From Sedimenticola hydrogenitrophicus (GTDB lineage Bacteria > Pseudomonadota > Gammaproteobacteria > Chromatiales > Chromatiaceae), in contig NZ_JANIOA010000034.1 in assembly GCF_025175675.1 (NCBI RefSeq), positions 1 through 47,841 on the forward strand: a stretch of DNA of 47,841 bases, in the 5' to 3' direction. Every line of letters begins with the position of its first letter. The first letter of the stretch is position 1. The notes beneath the pieces are model-generated. The model was not told the origin of the DNA. It ran no database searches and saw nothing but the letters and a program-made list of their open reading frames with translations. Both the position numbers and the translations under genes were made by a program. Shown one piece after another: positions 1 through 7,983 of the stretch.

Positions 1-217
1 ACGGCTATTGGAAGCCACACTTAGCGTGTAGGATGGGTGGAGGCGCGCACCCTTGTTGACGGCTGTTCGCGGTGGTTGGGTGCGCCGTAACCCATCTTCG
101 GATGCGGATGCAGGTATGCGATGGGTTGCGCGCCGGAGTGGGAGCCGGCGGAGAGTTCAGGGGGGCGCTCCACCCATCCTACGCCCGGATGCAGTCCGGC
201 CCGCTTATGGGTAAGGG
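1..217. repeat. Intergenic repeat of the GTAGGATGGGTGG / GTAACCCATC family
   Basis: No gene is seen here. The stretch carries GTAGGATGGGTGGAGG near 29-45 and GTAACCCATC near 87-96, with further fragments (CACCCATCCTACGC) near 172-185. The same words recur at about 4325-4505. This looks like a dispersed palindromic intergenic repeat, and reading frames across it are not convincing as genes. Confidence 0.5.
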
Positions 218-424
218 CTATTGCCGTTGCGTCTCCGCCTGCTCCAGCTTCGCCGCTTCCGCCGCCTGCGCCTTGCGCTCCTGTTTTTTCTGCTCCACCA
301 GCTCGATGTACTGCTTCGGGGTGAGGGTGGCGGCCCGCTCCGGGGACTCCTTCGGGGCGTAGTAGGCGTAGATGATGACGCCGATCAGCACCGCCACTAT
401 CAGAAGAAAGGGCTTCTGCTTCAT
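218..424 (-). CDS. Small single-pass membrane protein, function unknown
   Basis: A 68-residue protein with a short basic N-terminus (MKQK), one hydrophobic segment at about residues 5-23 and a charged, Glu/Lys/Gln/Ala-rich tail likely to form a helix or coiled coil. It is probably anchored in the inner membrane with a soluble C-terminus. The start at 424 is chosen because GGAGGA lies about six bases before it; an upstream in-frame ATG at 445 has no comparable ribosome site. It is followed on the same strand side by intergenic repeats and lies just downstream of the HAD phosphatase gene (474-1130), so the two may be cotranscribed. I do not recognise a family. Confidence 0.65.
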   Translation of the reverse strand: MKQKPFLLIVAVLIGVIIYAYYAPKESPERAATLTPKQYIELVEQKKQERKAQAAEAAKLEQAETQRQ

Positions 425-473
425 TTTTTCCTCCGAGCCGACCACACCAGATGGGCTGACTATAACACGCGGT

Positions 474-1130
474 TCATTCCCTCAGGGTGATAATGGGCCA
501 GCCGCGCTCGCGGGCATGCCGCGCCAGGGTTTCATCGGGATCGACCGCCACCGGGTGTTCCACCCGTTGCAGCAGGGGCAGGTCGTTGTGCGAGTCGCTG
601 TAGAAGCTGCTTCCGGCCAGGTCCAGCCGATGCCGCCCCAGCCACTGATTCAGCCGGGTCACCTTGCCCTCCCGGAAACAGGGGGTCCCGGCCACGTTAC
701 CGGTATAGCGGCCGTCGACCATCTCCGGTTCGGTGGCGATCAGGTGTTCAACGCCGAAGGCGGCGGCGATGGGCGCGGTCACGAAGGCATTGGTGGCGGT
801 GATGATCAGCAGGGTATCCCCGGCGGCCCGGTGCCGCTCCACCAGCGCCCGGGCGGCGGGCAGCAGGATGGGTTCGATCTTCTCCTGCATGAAGGCCTGG
901 TGCCACTGTTGCAACTGGGCCGGGGAGTGCTCGCTCAACGGTTTGAGGGAGAAGCGCAGAAACTCGAAGATATCCAGCCGTCCCTCTGTGTATTCCTGGT
1001 AGAAGCGGTCGTTCTCGCGCTCGTACCAGTCGCCATCCACAATACCCTGTTCCGCCAGGAAGACGCCCCAGAGGTGATCCGAATCGCCGTTGAGCAGGGT
1101 GTTGTCGAGATCGAATATGGCTAATGGCAA
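474..1130 (-). CDS. HAD-superfamily phosphatase, subclass IB (SerB-like)
   Basis: A 218-residue haloacid dehalogenase-like hydrolase. Motif I DLDNT (nucleophile D7, acid D9) is at the N-terminus, the motif II Thr lies in the IITATN stretch, the motif III Lys is in REGK, and motif IV is SDSHNDLPLL. These features fit the HAD-IB group, which includes phosphoserine phosphatase and related small-phosphate phosphatases; the substrate cannot be read from sequence. The apparent start is TTG (complement of 1128-1130) with GGAG about eight bases upstream. It is divergent from rppH-ptsP, a neighbourhood that recurs in gammaproteobacteria. Confidence 0.85.
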   Translation of the reverse strand: MPLAIFDLDNTLLNGDSDHLWGVFLAEQGIVDGDWYERENDRFYQEYTEGRLDIFEFLRFSLKPLSEHSPAQLQQWHQAFMQEKIEPILLPAARALVERHRAAGDTLLIITATNAFVTAPIAAAFGVEHLIATEPEMVDGRYTGNVAGTPCFREGKVTRLNQWLGRHRLDLAGSSFYSDSHNDLPLLQRVEHPVAVDPDETLARHARERGWPIITLRE

Positions 1131-1316
1131 GGTGGTGGCTCCGCTAAGAATGAGTCGCGCATTTTACCCCGGAAAGCGGCAGCGGAATCAATCCCTGCCC
1201 GGCCGGGAGAGAAAAACTGGCGGTTGCGGCCCTGCTGCCGCTCCCTGGTGGTTGCCGGAGTGTGGTGGAGTGTGGAACAATCAACTCAGTTTATTGATTC
1301 TTAAACAGGTTTTCCT

Positions 1317-1841
1317 TTGATTGATTCAGAAGGGTATAGACCTAACGTCGGCATTATACTGTGCAATAATCAGCGGCAACTTTTCTGGGGCAGACGGATA
1401 GGGCAGGATGCCTGGCAGTTCCCTCAGGGCGGTATCAACGAAGGCGAGACAGCCGAACAGGCGATGTTTCGCGAACTCGAGGAGGAGGTGGGGCTGCGTC
1501 GGCACCAGGTGGAGATCGTGGGTGTGACGACCGGCTGGCTCAAATACCGGTTACCGAAACGGTTTCTGCGCCACCACTGCAAACCGCTCTGCATCGGTCA
1601 GAAACAGCTCTGGTATCTGCTGCGGGTGCTGTGTGAAGAGACGGATTTCTGTCTGGATCACGCGCCCAAACCGGAATTTGACAGCTGGCGTTGGGTAAAA
1701 TATTGGCATCCTCTGCGTGAGGTCGTCTATTTCAAGCGCAAGGTCTATGTGCAGGCACTTGAGGAACTGGCACCCCTGCTGTTTCCTGAAGGTGCGCCCG
1801 CGCGCGCGCAGACCAACTTCCTGCGCCAGAACAGGCGATGA
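1317..1841 (+). CDS. rppH: RNA pyrophosphohydrolase RppH
   Basis: A 174-residue Nudix hydrolase. In the family it removes pyrophosphate from the 5' triphosphate end of mRNA, which triggers RNase E decay. The Nudix box spans residues 38-60 with the RELxEExGL core (R52, E53, E56, E57). The N-terminus [12 protein letters not shown] and the motifs WQFPQGGIN and PEFDSWRWV match the RppH pattern. The start codon is TTG, supported because the family begins exactly with this MID-x-x-GYRPNVG sequence. It is followed after three bases by ptsP, the usual pairing, so the two are probably one operon. The C-terminal about 15 residues extend beyond the Nudix fold and are basic. Confidence 0.96.
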   Translation: MIDSEGYRPNVGIILCNNQRQLFWGRRIGQDAWQFPQGGINEGETAEQAMFRELEEEVGLRRHQVEIVGVTTGWLKYRLPKRFLRHHCKPLCIGQKQLWYLLRVLCEETDFCLDHAPKPEFDSWRWVKYWHPLREVVYFKRKVYVQALEELAPLLFPEGAPARAQTNFLRQNRR

Positions 1842-1844
1842 CTG

Positions 1845-4112
1845 ATGATGCTTGAAGTGCTCCACCGGATTGTGCAGGAGGTCAACGCGGCGCCGGACCT
1901 GGGGGAGGCGCTGCGGCTGATCGTGCAGCGGGTGAGGCTGGCGATCAAGACCGACGTCTGTTCGGTCTATCTGACCGATTTCGATCGCCGTGAGCATGTG
2001 CTGCTGGCCACCGAGGGTCTGCGTCAGGAGGCGGTCGGCAAGGTCAGGCTGCCGATGCACCGCGGTCTGGTCGGCCTGGTCTGTGAGCGGGCCGAGCCGG
2101 TCAATCTGGACGACGCCACGGGTCATCCCCGCTATCTCTTTATCCATTCCACGGGTGAAACCGAATACCGGGGGTTTCTCGGTGTGCCCATTATCCAGAA
2201 CCGCAAGGTGCTGGGGGTGCTGGTGGTGCGCCAGGTGGAGTCGCGCAAATTCGGCGATGACGAAGTCACCTTCCTGTTCACCCTGGCGGCACAGCTGGCC
2301 GGCGCGATCACCCACGCCCGGGCCAGCGGCGAACTGACCCAGCTGCAGCCTACCCGCAGTCCGCTGAACCGCTATCTCAGTGGCCAGCCAAGTGCGCCCG
2401 GGGTGGCCACCGGCAGCGCCGTGGTGGCCTATCAGCTGGCGGATCTTGACGCAGTGCCGGATCGGACCACCAGCAACGCCCCCGCCGAGGTGGCCGCATT
2501 CAGGGAGGCGGTCGCCCTGACCCGGCAGGAGTTGCAACTGCTCAAGGTGCGGCTCTCGACCGAGCTGCCGGTGGAGGAGCAGGCGCTGTTCGATGCGCTG
2601 CTGCTGATGCTGGAGAGCGACACCCTGGTCAGCCAGACGGTGGAGCGCATCGAGCAGGGGCAGTGGGCGCAGAGTGCGCTGCGCAGTACCATCGAAACCC
2701 ACGCCCGGGTGTTCGACAACATGGATGACATCTACCTGCGGGAGCGCGCCTCGGACATCCGTGATCTCGGCCGGCGTGTCCTGACCCATCTGCAGATGGA
2801 TAAACCCCGGGAGATCACGTACCCGAAAAAAACCATCCTGGTGGGGGATGATATCAGTGCCGTGCAGCTGGCCGAGGTGCCGGCGGAACGGCTGGCCGGT
2901 ATCGTCTCCGCCAAGGGCTCCAGCTCCTCCCATGTGGCCATCCTGGCGCGTGCCATGGGGGTTCCCGCGGTGATGGGTGTGACCGATCTGCCGGTGGGGC
3001 GGCTGGAAGGGCTGGATATCATCATCGACGGCTACCGTGGGCGGGTCTATGTCTCGCCCGATCCGTCGGTCAGCGACGAGTATTCCCGCCTGGCCCGGGA
3101 GGATTCCGAGATCTCCAGGGAGCTGGAGGCGATGAAGGGGCTGAAGGCGGAGACCACGGACGGGGTCGTACTCCCGCTCCATCTCAATACCGGCCTGATA
3201 TCGGATGTGATGACCGTGGGGCTGGAGGAGTCCGAAGGGGTCGGCCTGCACCGCACCGAGCTGCTCTATATCGTGCGTGACCGTTTCCCCGGCGAGGAGG
3301 TCCAGTTCGAGAGCTATCAGCAGCTGCTGGCCGCGTTTGCCCCGCGCCCGGTGATCCTGCGCACCCTGGATATCGGCGGCGACAAGCCGCTGCCCTACTT
3401 CCCGTTTGCCGAATCGAACCCGTTCCTCGGCTGGCGCGGGGTGCGCATCTCGCTGGATCATCCGGAGATCTTCATGACCCAGATCCGCGCCATGATGCGG
3501 GCCAATATCGGCCTGAATAATCTGCGCATCATGTTGCCGATGATCAGCAAGGTCTCGGAAGTGGATGAGCTGCAGATGTTGATCCGGCGAGCCCACGATG
3601 AGCTGCTGGAAGAGGGTCGTGGGGTGGTGATGCCGCCGATCGGGGTGATGATCGAGGTGCCGGCGGCGGTCTACCAGATTGGCGAGATCGCACGCCGGGT
3701 CGATTTTCTCTCCGTGGGCACCAACGACCTGACCCAGTATCTGCTGGCGGTGGATCGCAACAACCCCCGCGTCGCCGCCATTTTTGACGACATGCATCCG
3801 GCGGTGTTGCAGGCGCTGGTGCAGATTGTCGAGGGGGCGGCCCTCTATCGCCGTCCGGTCAGCGTCTGTGGCGAACTGGCGGGCAATCCCCTGGCCGCGG
3901 TGTTGCTGCTCGGCATGGGCGTGGACAGCATCAGCATGAGCGCCGGCAGCCTGCTGAAGATCCGCTGGGTGATCCGCAGCTACAGCCGGGCCCGGGCCAA
4001 GAGCCTGCTGCAGGCGGCGCTGCGTATGACCGACGCCCGCCAGGTGCGTGAGCTAATGGAAAAATCCCTCGACGAGATGGGCCTGGGCGGATTGATCCGG
4101 CCGGGCAAATAA
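1845..4112 (+). CDS. ptsP: Phosphoenolpyruvate-protein phosphotransferase PtsP (enzyme I-Ntr)
   Basis: A 755-residue protein. An N-terminal GAF domain (about residues 1-155) is followed by the PEP-utilising enzyme I architecture: the N-terminal domain, the swivelling phospho-histidine domain with GSSSSHVAILAR (His363) and a TIM-barrel C-terminal domain with catalytic Cys675 in SVCGELAG. EI-Ntr passes phosphate from PEP to NPr and EIIA-Ntr, linking nitrogen and carbon status to potassium and regulatory functions. No NPr or EIIA gene is in this window. It is three bases downstream of rppH, so translation is probably coupled. The second ATG (1848) would give an N-terminus more like E. coli PtsP. 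Confidence 0.96.
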   Translation: MMLEVLHRIVQEVNAAPDLGEALRLIVQRVRLAIKTDVCSVYLTDFDRREHVLLATEGLRQEAVGKVRLPMHRGLVGLVCERAEPVNLDDATGHPRYLFIHSTGETEYRGFLGVPIIQNRKVLGVLVVRQVESRKFGDDEVTFLFTLAAQLAGAITHARASGELTQLQPTRSPLNRYLSGQPSAPGVATGSAVVAYQLADLDAVPDRTTSNAPAEVAAFREAVALTRQELQLLKVRLSTELPVEEQALFDALLLMLESDTLVSQTVERIEQGQWAQSALRSTIETHARVFDNMDDIYLRERASDIRDLGRRVLTHLQMDKPREITYPKKTILVGDDISAVQLAEVPAERLAGIVSAKGSSSSHVAILARAMGVPAVMGVTDLPVGRLEGLDIIIDGYRGRVYVSPDPSVSDEYSRLAREDSEISRELEAMKGLKAETTDGVVLPLHLNTGLISDVMTVGLEESEGVGLHRTELLYIVRDRFPGEEVQFESYQQLLAAFAPRPVILRTLDIGGDKPLPYFPFAESNPFLGWRGVRISLDHPEIFMTQIRAMMRANIGLNNLRIMLPMISKVSEVDELQMLIRRAHDELLEEGRGVVMPPIGVMIEVPAAVYQIGEIARRVDFLSVGTNDLTQYLLAVDRNNPRVAAIFDDMHPAVLQALVQIVEGAALYRRPVSVCGELAGNPLAAVLLLGMGVDSISMSAGSLLKIRWVIRSYSRARAKSLLQAALRMTDARQVRELMEKSLDEMGLGGLIRPGK

Positions 4113-4173
4113 CCACCCGGGACTCCCGGGAGCCCTCCGGCGCGAATACCGTTCAGGCGCGGTGCCCCGGCCA

Positions 4174-4316
4174 ATCGGCCCGGGGGCGGGCCTCCTACCG
4201 GACCAACTCCAATCCACGGACGACCCACCTGTAGGAGCGGCGCCTTGCCGCGATATCGGCCCGGGGGCGGGCCTCCTACAGGATTAACTCCAATCCACGG
4301 ATAATCCCACCAGTGG
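4174..4316. repeat. Two imperfect direct repeats, about 60 bp each, 81-bp period
   Basis: The units at 4174-4233 and 4255-4316 share ATCGGCCCGGGGGCGGG, CCTCCTAC and AACTCCAATCCACGGA. The spacer carries GTAGGAGCGGCGCCTTGCC, a palindromic type of intergenic repeat. They lie downstream of ptsP, where CCCGGGACTCCCGGG (about 4115-4130) could also form a short hairpin without a clear T-tract. Confidence 0.7.
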
Positions 4317-4324
4317 GAGAGATG

Positions 4325-4505
4325 TAGGATGGGTGGAGGAGGAACGACGTAACCCATCAAACAGACAAGGACGCCTCGCACATATCGCCCCGTGCGCATC
4401 GTAACCCACCATTTGGCGGTCAGGAATCGGTGGGTTACGCGGCGCCCGGGACGTTGCTGCGGTCGGGAAGAGTCGTGGTGGTGCGCCGCTAACCCACCCT
4501 ACTCG
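4325..4505. repeat. GTAGGATGGGTGG / GTAACCCACC palindromic repeat cluster
   Basis: Contains GTAGGATGGGTGGAGG, CGTAACCCATC, CGTAACCCACCATTTGG and its inverted partner CGGTGGGTTACGCGGCG, then GCGCCGCTAACCCACCCTAC. The words can pair into long hairpins. They match those at 29-185, so this is a dispersed family. No gene is seen between ptsP and the flavoprotein gene. Confidence 0.65.
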
Positions 4506-4532
4506 GCTACGAACTACCGCCAAACGGCGGAG

Positions 4533-5660
4533 TTACCGGTACTGCCGCAGGTACCACCACTCGAACAACCGTTTCAGCCAGTGAAACGCGCGCAGCTGCG
4601 GCAGGGTGATGTTGAAATTCGGGGTGCGCGCCACCAGGCTGCCGCTGGTCTGGCTGTCGACGATGCAGAACAGCTCCACCTTGAAGGTCCGCGCCGGTTG
4701 TCCTCCCTTGAGCTCCGTCAGCAGATTGGCCGCCGCGGCCTCCGCCTGCAGGTCGGCCATGTGCGCCTGTTTCGGCATCCACTCGGGGCCGGGATAGCTG
4801 CCGGAATCGCCGGCCACGTAGACCCGCTCCATGCCGATCACCCGACACTGGGCATCCGCCTGGATCAGGCCGCCTGGGGAGCGCGGCAGGTCGGTGTTGT
4901 CGAACCACTGGTTGCCGGTCATGCCGGGCATGAACAGGATCAGGTCGGCGTCGAATGCTCCCCCCTCGGTGATCACCTGGCGGTCGGTGAACTGTTTCAT
5001 CTTGTGGCCCAGGTGGGTGTCGATGCCGCGTTTCTTCATCTCCCGCAGCAGGCCGCGCACCGCCTTGGGTCCGAGGCGTTGGCCGGGCTGCGCCGCCGGG
5101 CTGAAGAAGACCAGCTTAAACCGCTCCCGGCGGCCCTCGCGGCGCAGCTGCCGGTCGATACCGAAGAGGAATTCGAACATGGGCCCGCCGCGCATGGCCG
5201 AGGGCTCCTTCGGGTTGCCGGCGAAGCCGACCGCGATGGTGCCACCCGGCAACGCCCGCAACCGGTCGCGGATCTCGATGGCCGCCGGGATCCCCTCGCA
5301 GGGGGTGATGGCGTGTTCGATGCCGGGCAGCTTCTTGATGAAACGTCCGCCGGAGCAGATGATCAGGCCGTCGTTTTCGATCGCGCCACGGTCGGTCAAC
5401 AGGGTGCGGCCCCCGGCTTCGATCCCGCTGGCCGAGCCCTGGTGGAAATTAACCCGCATGCGCCGGAAGAAGTTGCCCAGGTCGATGCGCAGATCCTCGG
5501 GCCGGCGCAGCCCGGAAGGGATCCAGATGGTGCCGGGCAGATAGGTGAACTCGGGGGCCGGCGCCACCAGGGTGATCTCGGCGGCCGGATCGGCGGCGCG
5601 CAGTTTCTGCACGGCGGTCAGGGCGGCGAAGCCGGCCCCGACAAGGGTGATTCTGTTCAT
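4533..5660 (-). CDS. FAD-dependent oxidoreductase, sulfide:quinone oxidoreductase-like
   Basis: A 375-residue flavoprotein of the pyridine nucleotide-disulfide/SQR-type superfamily. The N-terminal Rossmann motif VGAGFAALTAV binds FAD; a second FAD-contact region is VYVAGDSGSYPGPEWMPKQAH near residues 295-315. Cysteines lie in IICSGG, ITPCEGIP, DAQCRVIG and ELFCIVD, and I cannot place them confidently on the canonical SQR redox pair. The C-terminus (FHWLKRLFEWWYLRQYR) is amphipathic and aromatic/basic, consistent with monotopic membrane attachment as in SQR. It may pass electrons from sulfide or another reductant to quinone, but it could be a different FCSD/SQR-like enzyme. The start at 5660 has GAGGT upstream. 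It is monocistronic between repeat-rich gaps. Confidence 0.75.
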   Translation of the reverse strand: MNRITLVGAGFAALTAVQKLRAADPAAEITLVAPAPEFTYLPGTIWIPSGLRRPEDLRIDLGNFFRRMRVNFHQGSASGIEAGGRTLLTDRGAIENDGLIICSGGRFIKKLPGIEHAITPCEGIPAAIEIRDRLRALPGGTIAVGFAGNPKEPSAMRGGPMFEFLFGIDRQLRREGRRERFKLVFFSPAAQPGQRLGPKAVRGLLREMKKRGIDTHLGHKMKQFTDRQVITEGGAFDADLILFMPGMTGNQWFDNTDLPRSPGGLIQADAQCRVIGMERVYVAGDSGSYPGPEWMPKQAHMADLQAEAAAANLLTELKGGQPARTFKVELFCIVDSQTSGSLVARTPNFNITLPQLRAFHWLKRLFEWWYLRQYR

Positions 5661-5764
5661 CGCTATACCTCGGGGATCTTGTTATTGGCCGGGGGTGGCC
5701 CCGGTCGCTTTGGTGCCATTATATCGGTTTTGAGCGGGTCGTCTCCCTGGCATTGACAGCAGAT

Positions 5765-5850
5765 GTAGGGTGATGAGTGGTACAGGGATATACCGTTTTC
5801 GGGCATAAACCGGTAGGCGCATCCACCAATGTCACTGGGTGGATAACCCC
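5765..5850. repeat. GTAGGGTGG...CCACCAATG repeat interrupted by a GGGA-loop hairpin unit
   Basis: The repeat GTAGGGTG...ATAAACCGGTAGGCGCATCCACCAATG is split after GTAGGGTG by about 30 bp containing GGTACAGGGATATACC (5779-5794). Uninterrupted copies (5999-6046 and 15902-15936) show what the parent looks like. The hairpin stem has one mismatch and the loop is GGGA. The hairpin matches 11 of 12 positions of the CsrA SELEX consensus RUACARGGAUGU. Confidence 0.7.
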
Positions 5851-5869
5851 GTAGGGGCAGTTTCAGTTT

Positions 5870-5965
5870 TCGTTGATCTCTCGCCAAGACGCCAAGAACG
5901 CAAAGAAAACAAGGGTACGCCCTGCCTTTGCGTGCTTTGCGCCTCTGCGAGAATAATATTTCTGA
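5870..5965. repeat. Imperfect inverted repeat (CTCGCCAAGACGCCAAGAACGC type)
   Basis: CTCGCCAAGACGCCAAGAAC near 5880-5899 is followed about 35 bases later by CTTTGCGTGCTTTGCGCCTC, an approximate inverted partner. This is a common type of dispersed proteobacterial intergenic repeat. A GTAGGGTGGATAAGCC-type unit follows at 5999-6046. No gene is seen in 5661-6203. Confidence 0.5.
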
Positions 5966-6203
5966 TTATTCATCCGGTTCGGCCATGGTTTGCAGCCTCA
6001 TAGGGTGGATAAGCCGGTGGGCGCATCCACCAATGCCACTGGGTGGCAGTGTGCAGCCACGGTTGATTTCATCGGCAACGACTCCATATTGGGGCCATGG
6101 CTTTGACCGTGGGTATGGTATCTATCCGGGCAGTTGATCCGGGGGTGCGGTTTCCACTATTGTGCGTCTGCTACCCCGATCGACTACCCGGATTTACAGG
6201 CAA

Positions 6204-6280
6204 CCGATGAAAAACTGGCAGGAGAGACAATTTTCACGGCCGCAGGCCGCCCGCCAGGGTGCGGCATAGGGATGTGCCGC
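6204..6280 (+). promoter_or_regulatory. Repeated 5' leader with CsrA-like hairpin ahead of the ABC ATPase start
   Basis: The 80 bases ending at the start codon (6204-6283) match the leader of the CcoG-like gene (complement of 45712-45791) with only three differences. The last 20 bases before ATG, 6261-6280, form an 8-bp stem with GGGA loop. Two of the three differences fall in this stem and keep pairing (C-G to U-G, U-G to C-G). The loop AGGGA is the only good Shine-Dalgarno and is eight bases from ATG, so hairpin formation or CsrA binding could block translation. CsrA control is an inference. Confidence 0.6.
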
Positions 6281-7210
6281 ATGAATGCGCTCGACATCAG
6301 CGACCTGCGCAAGGTCTACAAAAACGGCTTTGAGGCCCTGAAGGGGATAGACGTCAGCGTTGCGGAGGGCGACTTCTTCGCCCTGCTGGGGCCGAACGGG
6401 GCCGGCAAGTCCACCGCCATCGGCATTATCAGTTCCCTGGTCAACAAGAGCTCCGGTCGGGTGGAGGTGTTCGGCCACGATCTGGACCGTGATCCCGAAG
6501 GGGTCAAGTCCTGTATCGGCCTGGTACCGCAGGAGTTCAACTTCAATATGTGGGAGCCGATCGGCGAGATCGTGGTCAATCAGGCCGGCTTCTACGGCAT
6601 CCCCCGCAAGGAGGCGTGGCAGCGCGCCGAGGAGAGCCTGCGCCAGCTGGACCTGTGGGACAAGCGCCTGCAGATGTCGCGCACCCTGTCGGGCGGCATG
6701 AAGCGCCGGCTGATGATCGCCCGGGCCCTGGTGCACCGGCCGAAACTGCTGATCCTGGATGAGCCGACCGCCGGGGTGGATATCGAGATCCGCCGCTCCA
6801 TGTGGGAGTTCATGAGCGAGCTGAACCGCCAGGGGACCACCATTATCCTCACCACCCATTATCTGGAGGAGGCGGAGAGCCTCTGTCGCAACATCGCCAT
6901 CATCAATCAGGGGCGTATCGTGGAGCACTCGCGCATGGACCAGCTGCTGCACCAGCTGCACACCGAGACCTTCGTGCTGAACCTGCGCGACCGCATCACG
7001 GAACTGCCGCAGCTGCAGGGGTTTGAACTGAAACGGCTGGATGAGCAGCGGGTCGAGGTGGCGGTGAGCAGCGGCCAGAGTATCAATCAGCTGTTTGAAC
7101 AGCTCTCCTCCCAGGGGCTCGGAGTCACCTCGCTGCGCAACAAGCAGAACCGCCTGGAACAGCTGTTCATGAACATGGTGGAGAGCGCGCGTAACGGGGC
7201 GCTCCAATGA
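6281..7210 (+). CDS. ABC-2 type exporter, ATP-binding subunit (YadG-like)
   Basis: A 309-residue ABC ATPase. Walker A is GPNGAGKST (residues 37-45), the signature SGGMKRR is near residue 138, Walker B LLILDEPTAG follows, and the switch His is in TTHYLEEAE. The C-terminal 80 residues form the extra domain seen in ABC-2 exporters. It overlaps the permease gene by four bases (ATGA), so the two are translationally coupled. The start at 6281 is preferred because the ABC fold begins at once; in-frame ATG 6272 lies inside the leader hairpin, and the upstream open frame is the repeated leader. The closest type is E. coli YadGH, whose substrate is unknown. Confidence 0.92.
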   Translation: MNALDISDLRKVYKNGFEALKGIDVSVAEGDFFALLGPNGAGKSTAIGIISSLVNKSSGRVEVFGHDLDRDPEGVKSCIGLVPQEFNFNMWEPIGEIVVNQAGFYGIPRKEAWQRAEESLRQLDLWDKRLQMSRTLSGGMKRRLMIARALVHRPKLLILDEPTAGVDIEIRRSMWEFMSELNRQGTTIILTTHYLEEAESLCRNIAIINQGRIVEHSRMDQLLHQLHTETFVLNLRDRITELPQLQGFELKRLDEQRVEVAVSSGQSINQLFEQLSSQGLGVTSLRNKQNRLEQLFMNMVESARNGALQ

Positions 7211-7983
7211 CCCGTTACAGCCGCTATTGGACCGCCTTTCGGACCATCTTTACCAAGGAGCTGCTGCGTTTTACCCGGATCTGGCTGCAGACCATCCTGC
7301 CGCCGGTGATCACCACGGTGCTCTATTACATCATCTTCGGCAACCTGATCGGCTCGCGCATCGGCGAGATGGACGGTTTCCGCTATATCGACTTCATCGT
7401 GCCCGGGCTGATCCTGATGGCGGTGATCACCAACTCCTACTCCAACGTGGTCTCCTCCTTCTTCAGCAGCAAGTTCCAGCGCCATGTGGAGGAGCTGATC
7501 ATCTCGCCGGTGCCCAACTGGGTGATCCTCGGCGGTTACGTGGCCGGTGGCGTGGCCCGCGGGGTGATGGTGGGGATTGCGGTCACCGCCGTGTCGCTGT
7601 TCTTCACCGATATCCAGGTGCAGAGCTATGGCTGGACCCTGGCGGTGTTCACCCTCACCGCGATCCTGTTCTCCCTGGCCGGCTTCATCAACGCGGTGTA
7701 TGCCAACAGTTTCGACGACATCTCCATCATCCCCACCTTCATCCTCACCCCGCTGACCTATCTGGGCGGCGTCTTCTACTCCATCAACATGCTGCCCCCG
7801 ATCTGGCAGCAAATCTCCCTGGCCAATCCCATACTCTATATGGTCAACGCCTTCCGCTATGGCCTGCTCGGGGTGTCGGATATCTCCATGGGGGTGGCCC
7901 TCGGCATCGTGTTCCTGTTTATCATTGCGCTCACCGGCTTCAGCCTCTATCTGCTCAACCGGGGCATCGGCATCAAGAGTTAG
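7207..7983 (+). CDS. ABC-2 type exporter, permease subunit (YadH-like)
   Basis: A 258-residue integral membrane protein of the ABC-2 family with about six membrane helices, including PPVITTVLYYIIFGNLIG, FIVPGLILMAVITNSYSNVV, GYVAGGVARGVMVGIAVTAV, LAVFTLTAILFSLAGFINAV and a final VFLFIIALTGFSLYLLNRG. Motifs TPLTYLGGVFYSINMLPP and LANPILYMVNAFRYG are characteristic of ABC-2 permeases. It begins inside the ATPase stop (ATGA overlap). Its stop codon overlaps the stop of the convergent histidine kinase gene by four bases. The substrate is unknown. Confidence 0.92.
   Translation: MTRYSRYWTAFRTIFTKELLRFTRIWLQTILPPVITTVLYYIIFGNLIGSRIGEMDGFRYIDFIVPGLILMAVITNSYSNVVSSFFSSKFQRHVEELIISPVPNWVILGGYVAGGVARGVMVGIAVTAVSLFFTDIQVQSYGWTLAVFTLTAILFSLAGFINAVYANSFDDISIIPTFILTPLTYLGGVFYSINMLPPIWQQISLANPILYMVNAFRYGLLGVSDISMGVALGIVFLFIIALTGFSLYLLNRGIGIKS

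Noticed and set aside
1551-3797. A 748-codon open frame on the minus strand opposite rppH-ptsP
   Set aside because: It is the antisense shadow of the well-supported RppH and PtsP genes; its translation is His/Gln/Arg-rich low complexity with no domain, typical of GC-rich mirror frames.
6134-6280. Longer N-terminus for the ABC ATPase, and the equivalent extension of the CcoG-like protein
   Set aside because: The extension is the shared repeated leader; the folds start right after 6281 and 45714, and the differences keep an RNA stem. Kept as an open alternative in the findings.
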